From contig CAJMPR010000001.1 of assembly GCA_905215345.1 (NCBI GenBank), positions 437,271 to 501,270 on the forward strand: DNA of 64,000 bases, in the 5' to 3' direction. The position numbers were made by a program, and so were the translations under genes. This DNA is from an uncultured bacterium (GTDB taxonomy: Bacteria > Bacteroidota > Bacteroidia > Bacteroidales > Bacteroidaceae). The notes beneath the pieces were generated by a model. That model made no database searches. It saw only the letters and a program-made list of their open reading frames with translations, and was not told the origin of the DNA. Below, piece after piece: positions 7,785-18,247 of the stretch (the stretch's first letter is position 1; each line of letters opens with the position of its first letter).

Positions 7785-9644
7785 TTAGTTGTTTACTTTT
7801 AAAGGATTTATAGTCAGCTCGTTTACCTTGCAACGTCCTTTGTCCGTAGAAACGGAAATGGTAGTGTAAGGTTGCTGCGGGAAGACGAGGTTTGTCATAG
7901 CAAAACGTCCGTCACCCTCGAAAGCCTCGATACTGCAACGGTCTATGAACAGGCGCAGGCGTTGCTTCGCACCGGCGGGACAAGGTGCTGTCGTTACAAC
8001 CGGAAAGTCTTTGCTGAAGTCCGTCAATCCGCTTGCAGTACGGTCCATGCTGAATGTATTATCAGCAAGATTATAAGTCATTACGGTCTGCTCATTCTTA
8101 GAGTTGGACAGGGTGATGTAGACTTTCTCCGTAGACGGAGCAGTCAGTTCCAGATTGATTTCACAGATACCACTGTTTTCTACGGGCAGTTTGCGGGATA
8201 CCTTCTTTGTTCCGGCAGAGAAAGAACCATACTTCAAGGCTTTACCGACGCGCAAGGCATTGACTTCCTGAGCGGGAGTTACAGCCAGAAACAGCTCACC
8301 GTTACCGTCTTCGTAGAGTTCAAGGTCTCGTGGCAGGGAATTAGCGCTACGGAATTGCCTGGTAGGTACATTGTTAGCATATTGCCAATTACTCATCCAT
8401 GCGATGACGGTAGCTCGTTTTTCGGGAGTATTACTCCAGGATACGGCTGCATAATGGTCTTTTCCGTAGTCCATCCACTTGGTTACTTCGGGTTTGGAAT
8501 CGCAAGTGAAGGTCTTGCCGTCGAAGTCTCCCACAAAATATTGAGTGGCACTACCACCGAAGATACCACCGGGATTGAGATTACATATCAACACCCACTT
8601 CGTGCGGTCTGTGCCGCGAACAGGCAGTTCCATCAAGTCAGGACACTCCCAAATACCATCCTGAGCGCCATAACCATGACCGAAGCTGCTCTCCTTTGTC
8701 CAGTTCTTCAAATCGTCGGAAGAGTATATCCACATTTCTTTTTCTAAAGGAGCAGCCAGAATCAGAATCCATTTGCCACTCTTTTCGTGCCAGAACATAT
8801 TGGGGTCGCGGCACTCTTTATCGGAAGAGATAATAGGATTCTTTTCATAGACTTGGAAGGTCATTCCATTGTCCGTGCTGTATGCAAGGCTCTGCATCTG
8901 GCTGGCACCTGCCGAAGTATAAATAGCGATTACGGCATCCTTGCCGAAGCCTGCCGTATTTTCCTTATCGACAACACTGCTTCCGCTAAATACGGTTCCC
9001 AATCCATTGGGCTGTATGGCTACCGGATGATGTTCCCAGTTTACCAAATCTCTGCTGGAAGAGTGTCCCCAATTCATATTACCCCACATGGAGCCGTAAG
9101 GGTTATACTGATAGTAAAGGTGATATGCACCATCCTTATAGAACATACCATTGGGGTCGTTCATCCATCCGTAACGGGGAGTATGATGAAAAAGCGGACG
9201 AAACTCTTCCCGGTTGGCCTCATCAAAAGTATCGGAGAGGCGAAGTTCTTTCCAGCAAGCGTCTGCCATGGCATCACGCACATTCGCCCGGCTATTGCCT
9301 GTATGTATGTCGAACGTTACAGTTTTACCCCGGTACTGTTCCAACGGGAACGGAACGAGATAGTCCACACGGTTCACGGCGAGTCTCACTTGGAGACTCT
9401 GGTCGCACTTGGTATTCACCAGCACATTAACGGTAGCTTCGGGAGCTGCTTCTTCTACCGGCAACAAGAGATATTTCTGCGGTTCCCCGACTTGTACCAG
9501 ACTGTGGTTTGCCCCCAGATAATGTACTTTCAGTCCGGCAGATTGCGCACCGCAAATACTGATATTCATTATTATAATAAGAAAAATTGCAAATCTCTTT
9601 CCTGCAAAAGGAAGAAGTATTCTATGACTATGCTTCATTTTCAA
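7785..9644 (-). CDS. GH32 exo-fructan hydrolase (beta-fructosidase)
   Basis: A 619-residue secreted or periplasmic glycoside hydrolase family 32 enzyme. A hydrophobic N-terminal segment (about 18-33) acts as signal. An N-terminal beta-rich domain of Bacteroides fructosidases (to about 140) precedes the five-bladed propeller. Catalytic motifs are intact: WMNDPNG (160-166, nucleophile Asp163), RDP (279-281, transition-state stabiliser) and WECPD (332-336, acid/base Glu333). A C-terminal beta-sandwich follows. It should release fructose from levan or inulin oligosaccharides. It is the first gene of the minus-strand arm, divergent from susC. Confidence 0.93.
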   Translation of the reverse strand: MKMKHSHRILLPFAGKRFAIFLIIIMNISICGAQSAGLKVHYLGANHSLVQVGEPQKYLLLPVEEAAPEATVNVLVNTKCDQSLQVRLAVNRVDYLVPFPLEQYRGKTVTFDIHTGNSRANVRDAMADACWKELRLSDTFDEANREEFRPLFHHTPRYGWMNDPNGMFYKDGAYHLYYQYNPYGSMWGNMNWGHSSSRDLVNWEHHPVAIQPNGLGTVFSGSSVVDKENTAGFGKDAVIAIYTSAGASQMQSLAYSTDNGMTFQVYEKNPIISSDKECRDPNMFWHEKSGKWILILAAPLEKEMWIYSSDDLKNWTKESSFGHGYGAQDGIWECPDLMELPVRGTDRTKWVLICNLNPGGIFGGSATQYFVGDFDGKTFTCDSKPEVTKWMDYGKDHYAAVSWSNTPEKRATVIAWMSNWQYANNVPTRQFRSANSLPRDLELYEDGNGELFLAVTPAQEVNALRVGKALKYGSFSAGTKKVSRKLPVENSGICEINLELTAPSTEKVYITLSNSKNEQTVMTYNLADNTFSMDRTASGLTDFSKDFPVVTTAPCPAGAKQRLRLFIDRCSIEAFEGDGRFAMTNLVFPQQPYTTISVSTDKGRCKVNELTINPLKVNN

Positions 9645-9951
9645 TATTCGGTATTAAATTTAATGTTTTCTTTATAAACTCGCTCAATGCCCGGGAAAGC
9701 ACTTTGCAAAGAAACGGAATAAACACGAAAGAGGCTAACACAAATGTTACAAATGCTGGTAAAATTGATACCGGGTACGGAGGTATTTCGCGTCTTAAAA
9801 TAAAAGAATCCGCTTAATCCGTGTCTAAAGAGTAGTTCATGTCTGCACCGTTATGAGCTAAAGTTCGCGCCACTCTTGTTGAATCTTTTCTTAAAGATGT
9901 GGTCTACTGATAAATATTTGATTATCAATCGTCTATAAGAAGCTCCAGAAT

Positions 9952-10004
9952 GTCACTGGCAATCGATGCGAAAGTCACTGGCAATCCACCCGATAGCCAG
10001 TGAC
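9952..10004. repeat. 22-bp-period array of a 9-bp motif, third copy inverted
   Basis: GTCACTGGC occurs at 9952-9960 and 9974-9982, and its exact inverse GCCAGTGAC at 9996-10004. Successive starts are 22 bp apart. The second and third copies form a stem-loop or a dyad operator. It lies about 320 bp before susC. Confidence 0.75.
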
Positions 10005-10042
10005 ATTCATAGAAAGCTCAATATTTTTCGTTAGTAATTTAA

Positions 10043-10147
10043 TTCACCACAGAGGACACAGAGGTCACAGAGGCTTTTATTTAAGTAGTAAATCTAATGA
10101 CAAATACTAACTGGGGATAATAAAACTTCTGTGTCCTCTGTGGTGAA
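10043..10147. repeat. Inverted repeat built of 9-bp CACAGAGGN units (copy 1)
   Basis: The left arm (10043-10073) holds three consecutive CACAGAGGN units after TTCAC. The right arm (about 10128-10147) carries the inverse and ends TGGTGAA. The loop is about 54 nt. A second element with the same arms but an unrelated loop lies at 22102-22190. Confidence 0.8.
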
Positions 10148-10322
10148 AGGAAAATTATCATTTACCTCATGTCTTTTCCATAATGAAACAAATTTAGCAT
10201 CATCCGTATCATTTTTTATAGTACATTTCATTTCAAAGCATTTTCTTTGCATCATCAAAACAAACTCGGGAAAGCTGTTTTGAGAATTTCGAATCTAACT
10301 GTTAACACTAAATTTATAATGT

Positions 10323-13300
10323 ATGCGAAAACTTAGCATTATGATGTTCCTCTTAGGATTGTGCAGCTTTATCTATGCACAAAATATCCAGATAAAAGGA
10401 ACCGTAACTTCCGCTACCGACGGAGAACCTATCATCGGGGCTTCAGTCGTTGAAGAAAGCGACAAAACCAACGGCACCATTACCGACTTCAATGGAAACT
10501 TTACCCTTACGGTGAAACCGAATGCTAATATTATCCTATCTTATATCGGCTTCAAGTCACAGACATTGAAAGCCAAAGGTATCATGAGCATCGTACTTGT
10601 GGAAGATTCAGAGTTGCTGCAAGAAGTGGTAGTAACAGGATACACCACACAACGCAAAGCCGACCTTACCGGTTCAATATCCGTAGTAAGCATGGACGAA
10701 ATAGCCAAGCAGAACGAGAACAATCCGATGAAAGCTTTGCAAGGTCGTGTGCCGGGTATGAATGTCACAGCAGACGGTAATCCGAGCGGCAGCACTACCA
10801 TCCGCATCCGCGGTATCGGTACGCTGAACAATAACGACCCGCTTTACATCATCGACGGCGTACCCACTAAGGGTGGTATGCACGAACTGAACGGTAACGA
10901 CATCGAATCCATCCAAGTATTGAAAGATGCGGCTTCCGCCTCTATCTACGGTTCGCGCGCAGCCAACGGCGTTATCATCATCACCACTAAGAAAGGAAAA
11001 GAAGGTCAGTTGAAGATTAATTTCGACGCTTCCGTATCGGCTTCCATGTACACCAACAAGATGGAGGTGCTGAACACAGAAGAATACGGCCGTGCCATGT
11101 GGCAAGCCTATGTAAACGAAGGACAAGATCCCAATACCAACGGACTTGGCTATAAATACAACTGGGGATACGATGCAAAAGGAACTCCGCAACTGAACGG
11201 CATCAGCATGTCCCGGTTCCTCGACTCCGCCAACACCACTCCGGCAGCCGATACCGACTGGTTCGACGAAACCACCCGTACAGGTATTGTACAGCAATAC
11301 AATGTATCCGTTAGCAACGGCTCGGAGAAAGGTTCTTCTTTCTTCTCTTTAGGCTATTACAAAAACTTAGGTATTATCAAGACCTCGGACTTCGAACGTA
11401 TCTCCGCTCGCATGAACTCTGATTATAACCTGATAGGAAAGTTCCTGACCATAGGTCAACACTTCACCGTGAACCGTACTTCCGAAGTACAGGCTCCGGG
11501 AGGATTCTTACAGAATGTCCTGCAATTTAATCCGTCATTGCCGGTATATACCATAGATGATAAATTTGCAGGCCCGGTAGGTGGTTACCCCGACCGTGAG
11601 AATCCGGTGGCACGCCTGGAACGTAATGCCGATAACCGTTACACCTACTGGCGTATGTTTGGTGACGCCTTTGTAAACCTGAATCCGTTCAAGAACTTCA
11701 ACCTGCGTTCAACGTTCGGTATAGACTACTCGCAGAAACAACAGCGCATGTTTACTTACCCCGTAACAGAAGGTAACGTAGCCAATGACAAGAATGCAGT
11801 GGAAGCCAAGCAGGAACACTGGACCAAATGGATGTGGAATGCCATTGCCACCTATAACCTTGAAATAGGCAAACATCGTGGTGACGCAATGGCAGGTATG
11901 GAGCTTAACCGCGAAGACGATATTCACTTCTCCGGTTACAAAGAGGACTTCACCATTCTGAATCCCGACTTCATGTGGCCGGATGCCGGAGTAGGCACGG
12001 CACAATCATACGGTGCGGGCGAAGGTTATTCACTGGTTTCGTTCTTCGGAAAGTTGAATTATACGTATGACGAAAAATACTTAGTTTCACTGACTGTCCG
12101 TCGTGACGGCTCCTCCCGCTTCGGCAAGGATAATCGTTACGCCACCTTCCCGTCTGTTTCCGCCGGTTGGCGCATCAGTCAGGAAAACTTTATGAAAGGC
12201 ATCGACTGGCTGGATGACTTGAAGCTACGTGCCTCTTGGGGACAGACCGGTAATCAAGAAATCTCGAATATATCACGTTATACGATTTATGTTCCCAATT
12301 ACGGATTAACGGAATCGGGCGGCCAAAGCTACGGCACTTCTTATGACATCGCCGGAACGAATGGGGGAAGCATTCTGCAATCGGGTTTCAAACGCGACCA
12401 AATCGGCAACAACGGTATCAAGTGGGAAACCACTACACAAACTAACATAGGTATTGATTTTACGTTATTCAACCAAAGTTTATACGGTTCGTTCGACTGG
12501 TACTACAAGAAGACTACCGATATATTGCTGGAAATGGCGGGTATCGCCGCTATGGGTGAAGGCAGCAAGCAATGGATCAATGCCGGAGAAATGGAGAACA
12601 AAGGGTTGGAACTGAACCTCGGCTACCGCAGCAACACCAAGTTCGGGCTGAAATATGATGTAAATGCCAACCTGTCTTCCTATCGTAACAAAATTACCGC
12701 ATTACCCGCCACCGTTGCAGCCAACGGTAAGTTCGGCGGTAACGGTGTGGAAAGCGTTATCGGGCATCCCAATGGTTCACAAGTGGGCTATGTAGCCGAC
12801 GGCATCTTCAAGTCACAAGAAGAAATAGACAATCATGCCACGCAAGAAGGCGCCGGACTGGGACGTATCCGCTGGCGCGACCTTGACCACAACGGCATCA
12901 TCAACGAAAAAGACCAGCAATGGATTTACAACCCTACTCCCGCCTTCAGCTACGGGCTCAACATCTATCTGGAATACAAGAACTTTGACCTGACGATGTT
13001 CTGGCAAGGTGTGCAAGGGGTTGATGTAATCAGCGACCTGAAAAAAGAGACTGACTTATGGAGCGGACTCAACATCGGTTTCCTGAATAAAGGAAAGCGC
13101 GTGCTCGACGCATGGTCTCCTAACAATATGGGTTCAAATATACCCGCCCTGTCACGCAGCGACAACAACAATGAAAAACGTGTATCCACTTATTTTGTAG
13201 AGAACGGTTCTTTCCTGAAACTGCGTAATATTCAGTTAGGCTATAATGTACCGAAGACATTTGCCCAAAAGATGAAAATGGAACGTCTGCGTTTCTACCT

Positions 13301-13421
13301 AAGCGCTCAGAATCTGCTCACTATCAAGAGCAAGGAATTTACCGGAGTAGACCCCGAAAATGCGAACTACGGTTATCCCATCCCTATGAATCTTACTTTC
13401 GGCATCAATGTAGGCTTTTAA
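10323..13421 (+). CDS. SusC-like TonB-dependent outer-membrane fructan transporter
   Basis: A 1032-residue outer-membrane receptor. It has a signal peptide (about 1-19), a carboxypeptidase-regulatory-like beta-sandwich (about 21-105), a TonB box region near EVVVTGYTT, a plug domain (about 125-235, with RIRGIGTLNNNDPLYIIDGVP), and a beta-barrel ending in an aromatic residue (INVGF). It imports fructan oligosaccharides together with the SusD-like protein encoded 23 nt downstream. The start ATG at 10323 directly precedes a signal peptide. An in-frame-shifted ATG at 10319 is not in this frame. Confidence 0.95.
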   Translation: MRKLSIMMFLLGLCSFIYAQNIQIKGTVTSATDGEPIIGASVVEESDKTNGTITDFNGNFTLTVKPNANIILSYIGFKSQTLKAKGIMSIVLVEDSELLQEVVVTGYTTQRKADLTGSISVVSMDEIAKQNENNPMKALQGRVPGMNVTADGNPSGSTTIRIRGIGTLNNNDPLYIIDGVPTKGGMHELNGNDIESIQVLKDAASASIYGSRAANGVIIITTKKGKEGQLKINFDASVSASMYTNKMEVLNTEEYGRAMWQAYVNEGQDPNTNGLGYKYNWGYDAKGTPQLNGISMSRFLDSANTTPAADTDWFDETTRTGIVQQYNVSVSNGSEKGSSFFSLGYYKNLGIIKTSDFERISARMNSDYNLIGKFLTIGQHFTVNRTSEVQAPGGFLQNVLQFNPSLPVYTIDDKFAGPVGGYPDRENPVARLERNADNRYTYWRMFGDAFVNLNPFKNFNLRSTFGIDYSQKQQRMFTYPVTEGNVANDKNAVEAKQEHWTKWMWNAIATYNLEIGKHRGDAMAGMELNREDDIHFSGYKEDFTILNPDFMWPDAGVGTAQSYGAGEGYSLVSFFGKLNYTYDEKYLVSLTVRRDGSSRFGKDNRYATFPSVSAGWRISQENFMKGIDWLDDLKLRASWGQTGNQEISNISRYTIYVPNYGLTESGGQSYGTSYDIAGTNGGSILQSGFKRDQIGNNGIKWETTTQTNIGIDFTLFNQSLYGSFDWYYKKTTDILLEMAGIAAMGEGSKQWINAGEMENKGLELNLGYRSNTKFGLKYDVNANLSSYRNKITALPATVAANGKFGGNGVESVIGHPNGSQVGYVADGIFKSQEEIDNHATQEGAGLGRIRWRDLDHNGIINEKDQQWIYNPTPAFSYGLNIYLEYKNFDLTMFWQGVQGVDVISDLKKETDLWSGLNIGFLNKGKRVLDAWSPNNMGSNIPALSRSDNNNEKRVSTYFVENGSFLKLRNIQLGYNVPKTFAQKMKMERLRFYLSAQNLLTIKSKEFTGVDPENANYGYPIPMNLTFGINVGF

Positions 13422-13444
13422 TCAGAACATAAATAAGAAAAACA

Positions 13445-15178
13445 ATGAAGAATATAATATATACACTCATACTGGGAGTTGCATGGATATGTAGCAGTTG
13501 TACTGACTTTCTGGAAAATCAGGCTCCCCAAGGAACAATGAGCGACGAACAACTGAAAGACCCTGCTTATGTGGATAATCTGGTTATTTCGGCATACGCC
13601 GTATGGATTACCGCCGAAGATATCAACTCTTCATTTTCCATGTGGAATTACGACGTACGCTCCGACGATGCTTACAAAGGTGGAAACGGTACGGAAGATG
13701 GTGATGTATTCCATTCATTGGAGATTTCACAAGGCATCATGACTACCGCCTGGAACATCAGTGACATGTGGCAGCGTTTGTACAACTGTATCTCACGTGC
13801 CAACACGGCTTTGCAATTATTGAATCAGACTGACGAAGCCACCTATCCGCTGAAACAGCAACGTATCGCAGAAATGAAATTCCTGCGCGGACACGGTCAT
13901 TTCCTGTTGAAACAATTATATAAGAAGATTCCATTCGCCAATGACGAAAACTTGTCGCCCGAGGAATACAACAATCTATCCAATACCGCTTACACCAATG
14001 ATGAAGGCTGGCAACTGATTGCCGATGATTTCTTGTTTGCCTATAATAACCTGCCGGACAAACAGTCGGACAAAGGACGTCCCGCAAGAGCCGCCGCAGC
14101 TGCTTACCTGGCAAAAACATATCTGTACAAAGCCTATCGTCAGGACAATGCCGAAAACAATGAAGTGACAAGTATCAATGCGGACGACTTGAAGAAAGTA
14201 GTGCAATACACCGAAAAATCTATCATGGCTGCCGGAGGATATGACCTGGAATCTGATTATCATAATAACTTCCGCCCCGAACCTCAATACGAGAATGGGG
14301 TGGAATCACTGTGGGCCATGCAATATTCCATGAATGACGGAACCAAGAATGGTAACTGTAACTGGTCTAACGGCCTGATAGTTCCCAATATCCCGGGAGT
14401 GACCGACGGTGGTTGCGACTTCTACAAGCCCAGCCAGAATCTTGTAAATGCATTCCGTACCGATGCCAATGGAATCCCCTTGTTGGATACGTTCAACAAT
14501 CAGGATTACGACAAGAGCAAAGAGTATGCAGACCCGCGTTTGTTCCTGACCGTCGGCATACCGGGACTCCCTTATGAATTTAACAAGAACTACCTCATGG
14601 ACGAGTCTTCAACCTGGAGCCGCAGCAACGGACTTTACGGTTATTATGTAACCTTGAAACAGAATGTAGACCCCGATGGCGATTATCTGATTAAAGGTTC
14701 CTGGTGGGGTACTCCGATGAATCATATCGTATTGCGTTATGCAGACGTACTGCTGATGCGTGCCGAAGCCCTGATTCAACTGAACGACGGACGTATCGAC
14801 GAAGCAGTCACCCTGATTAACCGCCTGCGTAACCGTGCCAAACAGAGTACGGCCATGATTAACAATTACGAAATGGATTATGGGGTACATATCAATGTAC
14901 AACCTTATAGCGGTACTTTTAGCCAAGAGGAAGCTTTGAAGATGTTGAAGTTTGAACGCCGTGTGGAACTGGCAATGGAATGTGACCGTTTCTTTGACTT
15001 GGTACGTTGGGGAGAAGCTGCCGAAGTTCTGACCAAATACTATGCCGGTGAAGCTGACAACTGCGCTGTTTACTCCAGTGCTTCGTTCACCAAGAATAAG
15101 AATGAGTACCTGCCCGTTCCGTTTGCGCAAATGAGCGCCAGCAATGGCAACTATACGCAGAACTGCGGTAATTGGTAA
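13445..15178 (+). CDS. SusD-like surface glycan-binding lipoprotein
   Basis: A 577-residue RagB/SusD family protein that caps the SusC barrel and binds the fructan at the cell surface. The lipoprotein signal ends at CSSC (Cys19), followed by TDFLE, a typical SusD start. The family C-terminal region is visible in RYADVLLMRAEALIQL...INRLRNRA and LKFERRVELAMECDRFFDLVRWG. It follows susC by 23 nt in the same operon and precedes the surface glycan-binding protein by 3 nt. Confidence 0.95.
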   Translation: MKNIIYTLILGVAWICSSCTDFLENQAPQGTMSDEQLKDPAYVDNLVISAYAVWITAEDINSSFSMWNYDVRSDDAYKGGNGTEDGDVFHSLEISQGIMTTAWNISDMWQRLYNCISRANTALQLLNQTDEATYPLKQQRIAEMKFLRGHGHFLLKQLYKKIPFANDENLSPEEYNNLSNTAYTNDEGWQLIADDFLFAYNNLPDKQSDKGRPARAAAAAYLAKTYLYKAYRQDNAENNEVTSINADDLKKVVQYTEKSIMAAGGYDLESDYHNNFRPEPQYENGVESLWAMQYSMNDGTKNGNCNWSNGLIVPNIPGVTDGGCDFYKPSQNLVNAFRTDANGIPLLDTFNNQDYDKSKEYADPRLFLTVGIPGLPYEFNKNYLMDESSTWSRSNGLYGYYVTLKQNVDPDGDYLIKGSWWGTPMNHIVLRYADVLLMRAEALIQLNDGRIDEAVTLINRLRNRAKQSTAMINNYEMDYGVHINVQPYSGTFSQEEALKMLKFERRVELAMECDRFFDLVRWGEAAEVLTKYYAGEADNCAVYSSASFTKNKNEYLPVPFAQMSASNGNYTQNCGNW

Positions 15179-15205
15179 TAAATGAATCTTAAAAAGAATG
15201 ACACT

Positions 15206-16606
15206 ATGAAAGTAAAGATAAATACAATCAGTTCGCTGCTGTGTAGCCTCCTGCTGATGATTGCCATTGCAGGATGCAGCGACGATAACAAATCCGCTCT
15301 CCAATTAGAGGGAGATACCTGGATTACCGCCTTTGCACTGGATAATTACACCGGAACAATCAACCGCAGTAATAAGACGATAACGGTTGCCCTACCGGAA
15401 ATATATGACACGGACGCGATGAAAGTTACCGCCATCGAAATATCCGAAGGGGCGGAAGCATCGGTAAAAGCCGGTGATATACTGAACTGTTCTTTCACGC
15501 AGATGATTAAGGTGGTTAATGGAAACACCAGCCTGGATTATACAGTGGTTATCAAGCACGATGAGGCCAAGATACTTACATTCAAACTGAATGACGCCTA
15601 TTCGGGAGTAATAGACCAGACCACTCGTAATATTACCGTACGGGTTCCGGGTACTACGGATGTAACTAATATGATTCCGGTTCTGACGGCTTCCGCCGGT
15701 GCCGTAGTAACACCTGCATCCGGGCAGGCAATGGACTTTACAAATCCGGTTGACTTTGTGGTTTCGTATAACACGGCCTCCGCCGTTTACACGGTAACCG
15801 TTATTCCTTCCGATGCTCCAAGTGCCGTCTACGTAGGTCTTGCCACAGATATTGACCATCTGAATGCGGAGGAGAAAGAAGCGGCTACTTGGATGCTGAA
15901 CAATATCCCCAACTCGCAGTATATCTCGTTCGAAGATGTTCAGGCTGGAAGAGTTGACCTGAGTGAATGTAAACTGATGTGGTGGCATCTGCACATAGAC
16001 GGAGGTATTGACAACATGGATAAATTTGAGAAAGCCGCTCCCGCAGCCGTTAACGCACTCGTCAAAATGAAGGAACTGTATAACAACGGCATGAACTTGC
16101 TGTTGACCCGTTATGCTACTTACTATGCAGCCAAACTGGGGGCAACTCTGGATGGTAACAATCCTAACAACTGCTGGGGACAATCGGAAGAAACCGGTGA
16201 AATAGTTGGCGGTGCATGGAACTTCTTCATACAGGGACACGAGAATCATCCAATCTATCGGAATCTGATTATGAACGGCAGTGAAACCGACAAGGTTTAT
16301 ACATTCGATACCGGCTACCGAACTACCAACAGTACCGCACAATGGCACATCGGTTCCGATTGGGGTGGTTATGCCGACAATGCAGTATGGCGTGAGAAGA
16401 CCGGCGGTGTCGATTTGGGATATGGTGGTGACGGTGCCATTGTAGCATGGGAATATCCTACGGACGGAACTAAAGGAGGTATTGTATGTCTCGGCTCAGG
16501 ATGCTACGACTGGTATGCTTACGGAATAGATGCCTCGGCAGACAAGTACCATGCTAATGTAGGCAAAATGACAGAAAACGCAATTAATTATTTAACCGGT
16601 AAATAA
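15206..16606 (+). CDS. Surface glycan-binding lipoprotein (DUF5018-like repeats + DUF4960)
   Basis: A 466-residue lipoprotein in the third (SusE/SGBP) position of the locus. I chose the ATG at 15206 because it begins the signal peptide, which ends in the lipobox IAGC. The frame is open from an ATG at 15182. Two similar beta-sandwich repeats follow (about 25-120 and 122-205, each with a GTI/GVI...ITV..P pattern). A C-terminal domain (about 210-466) resembles the DUF4960 region of the fifth protein of the operon. The position matches the levan-binding SGBP of the B. thetaiotaomicron levan locus. Direct glycan binding is inferred. Confidence 0.85.
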   Translation: MKVKINTISSLLCSLLLMIAIAGCSDDNKSALQLEGDTWITAFALDNYTGTINRSNKTITVALPEIYDTDAMKVTAIEISEGAEASVKAGDILNCSFTQMIKVVNGNTSLDYTVVIKHDEAKILTFKLNDAYSGVIDQTTRNITVRVPGTTDVTNMIPVLTASAGAVVTPASGQAMDFTNPVDFVVSYNTASAVYTVTVIPSDAPSAVYVGLATDIDHLNAEEKEAATWMLNNIPNSQYISFEDVQAGRVDLSECKLMWWHLHIDGGIDNMDKFEKAAPAAVNALVKMKELYNNGMNLLLTRYATYYAAKLGATLDGNNPNNCWGQSEETGEIVGGAWNFFIQGHENHPIYRNLIMNGSETDKVYTFDTGYRTTNSTAQWHIGSDWGGYADNAVWREKTGGVDLGYGGDGAIVAWEYPTDGTKGGIVCLGSGCYDWYAYGIDASADKYHANVGKMTENAINYLTGK

Positions 16607-16616
16607 CAACTAATAT

Positions 16617-18212
16617 ATGAAAACAATGATATCTTCACTTACACTTGCCACCTTATTGCTGACTTCCCTAAGCGGCTGCAGCGATGACAACGATCCTGTG
16701 TTGACTCAAAAAGACTGGGACGGGACAGCCACCTACTTTGCTCCGACAGATGAAAACACATTCGGTACCTACTACAAGCCTTACGTAGGCTATGTAGGTG
16801 ACCCGATGCCTTTCTATGATCCGGTAGAAAAAGACTTCAAAGTGCTCTATCTGCAAGACTTCCGTCCTAACCAGACGGGAACTTACCACCCTATATGGGG
16901 AGTAAGTACCAAAGATGCAGCTAACTATACTTCTTTGGGAGAATTGATTTCCTGCGGCGGACTGTATGAACAGGACGCGGCTATCGGAACAGGAAGTACC
17001 ATCTACAATCCGGGTGACAAACTATACTACACATTTTATACAGGCAATAAATACCAACCGACTGCCGCCGACAACGGACAGGTAGTCATGATGGCTACTT
17101 CTCCCGACTTCAAGAACTGGACCAAAAGCCACACTTTCTATCTGAAAGGTAATGCCGACGGTTACAGTAAAAGCGATTTCCGCGACCCGTTTGTGTTTGA
17201 AGGAGAAGACGGTAACTATCACATGTTGGTATCTACCACTAAAGACGGTAAAGGTGTATTGGCTGAATACACCTCCACAGACATGAATACCTGGGAGCAC
17301 GTGGGCATATTCATGCCTATGCACTGGGATCGCTTCTATGAATGTCCGGACGTATTCAAAATGGGCGACTGGTGGTATCTGGTTTATTCGGATATGCACA
17401 AGGCTTCCCGTAAAGTTCAATATTTCAAAGCCCGTACATTGGAAGAATTGAAGAAAACGACAGAACCGCTTGTCTTCCCCGATAACAAAGAAGGCGTATT
17501 GGACTCACGAGGATTCTATGCGGGCAAAACGGCTTCCGACGGAACTAACCGTTATATTTGGGGATGGTGTCCTACCCGCTCCGGCAATGACAATACCGAA
17601 GTCGGCGCGTATCCTAATGAGCCGGAATGGGCTGGTAATTTGATAGCCCATAAGGTTATTCAGCATGAAGACGGAACATTATCCTTAGGTTTGGCCGAAA
17701 GCATCAGTAACAAATTTACCACCGAGTCCACCGTCAAAGTGATGGAACAAAGTGAAAGAGCTGCTTATAATGATGGTAAATATACATTGAGCAATGAAGC
17801 ATACATGCTATTCAATCGTCTGAATATACATAATAAGGTTTCATTTACCGTAACAACATCAGGCAAAACCGACAAGTTCGGCTTCTCATTTGTACGCGGT
17901 AAAGACTCTGAAAAGTATTATACCATTGTTGTTAATCCTGAAGACAATGGCAACAAACGGAAAATTAACTTTGAAGAAGAAGGTAAAAAAGGTGAAGGCT
18001 TCATTGCCGGAATAGACGGATACCCGTTTGATACCCCTGCCGACAATGTGTATAATGTAACTGTCTATACGGACAACTCCGTCTGCGTAGTGTACATTAA
18101 CGATAATGTGGCATATACCAACCGTATTTACGGAATACAAAAGAACTGCTGGTCTATCAATTCCTATACAGGAAGTATACAAGTCAGCAATCTGAAAGTG
18201 AGCTATTTTTAA
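16617..18212 (+). CDS. Surface GH32 endo-fructanase (endo-levanase-like) lipoprotein
   Basis: A 531-residue GH32 family enzyme with a lipoprotein signal (lipobox LSGC, Cys21), so probably outside the cell. The usual WMNDPNG motif is replaced by VGDPMPFYD, with candidate nucleophile Asp62. The remaining catalytic motifs are present: FRDPFVF (stabiliser Asp190) and YECPDVF (acid/base Glu242). A C-terminal beta-sandwich follows (about 380-531). The layout and altered first motif resemble the B. thetaiotaomicron endo-acting levanase, which cuts levan at the surface so that SusC/D can import the products. Levan rather than inulin specificity is an inference. Confidence 0.88.
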   Translation: MKTMISSLTLATLLLTSLSGCSDDNDPVLTQKDWDGTATYFAPTDENTFGTYYKPYVGYVGDPMPFYDPVEKDFKVLYLQDFRPNQTGTYHPIWGVSTKDAANYTSLGELISCGGLYEQDAAIGTGSTIYNPGDKLYYTFYTGNKYQPTAADNGQVVMMATSPDFKNWTKSHTFYLKGNADGYSKSDFRDPFVFEGEDGNYHMLVSTTKDGKGVLAEYTSTDMNTWEHVGIFMPMHWDRFYECPDVFKMGDWWYLVYSDMHKASRKVQYFKARTLEELKKTTEPLVFPDNKEGVLDSRGFYAGKTASDGTNRYIWGWCPTRSGNDNTEVGAYPNEPEWAGNLIAHKVIQHEDGTLSLGLAESISNKFTTESTVKVMEQSERAAYNDGKYTLSNEAYMLFNRLNIHNKVSFTVTTSGKTDKFGFSFVRGKDSEKYYTIVVNPEDNGNKRKINFEEEGKKGEGFIAGIDGYPFDTPADNVYNVTVYTDNSVCVVYINDNVAYTNRIYGIQKNCWSINSYTGSIQVSNLKVSYF

Positions 18213-18247
18213 AAGAAGGATTTGCTAATACCATTAAATAAAAGACC

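Larger units (their letters stand above)
9645..10322. promoter_or_regulatory. Divergent control region of the fructan locus
   Basis: A 678-bp gene-free region between the start of the exo-GH32 (minus) and susC (plus). It contains a 22-bp-period array (9952-10004) and a long CACAGAGG inverted repeat (10043-10147). I could not identify a clear TAnnTTTG promoter for either arm, which is common at regulator-dependent PUL promoters. No hybrid two-component or other PUL regulator gene lies in the window. Confidence 0.5.

Noticed and set aside
7872..9677. Long open frames on the plus strand opposite the exo-GH32 gene (7872-8747 and 8787-9677)
   Set aside because: They lie fully antisense to a gene with intact catalytic motifs, encode no recognisable domain and have no promoter.
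15392..16348. 318-codon open frame on the minus strand opposite the SGBP gene
   Set aside because: Antisense shadow of a clearly coding lipoprotein gene, with no family pattern or start signal.
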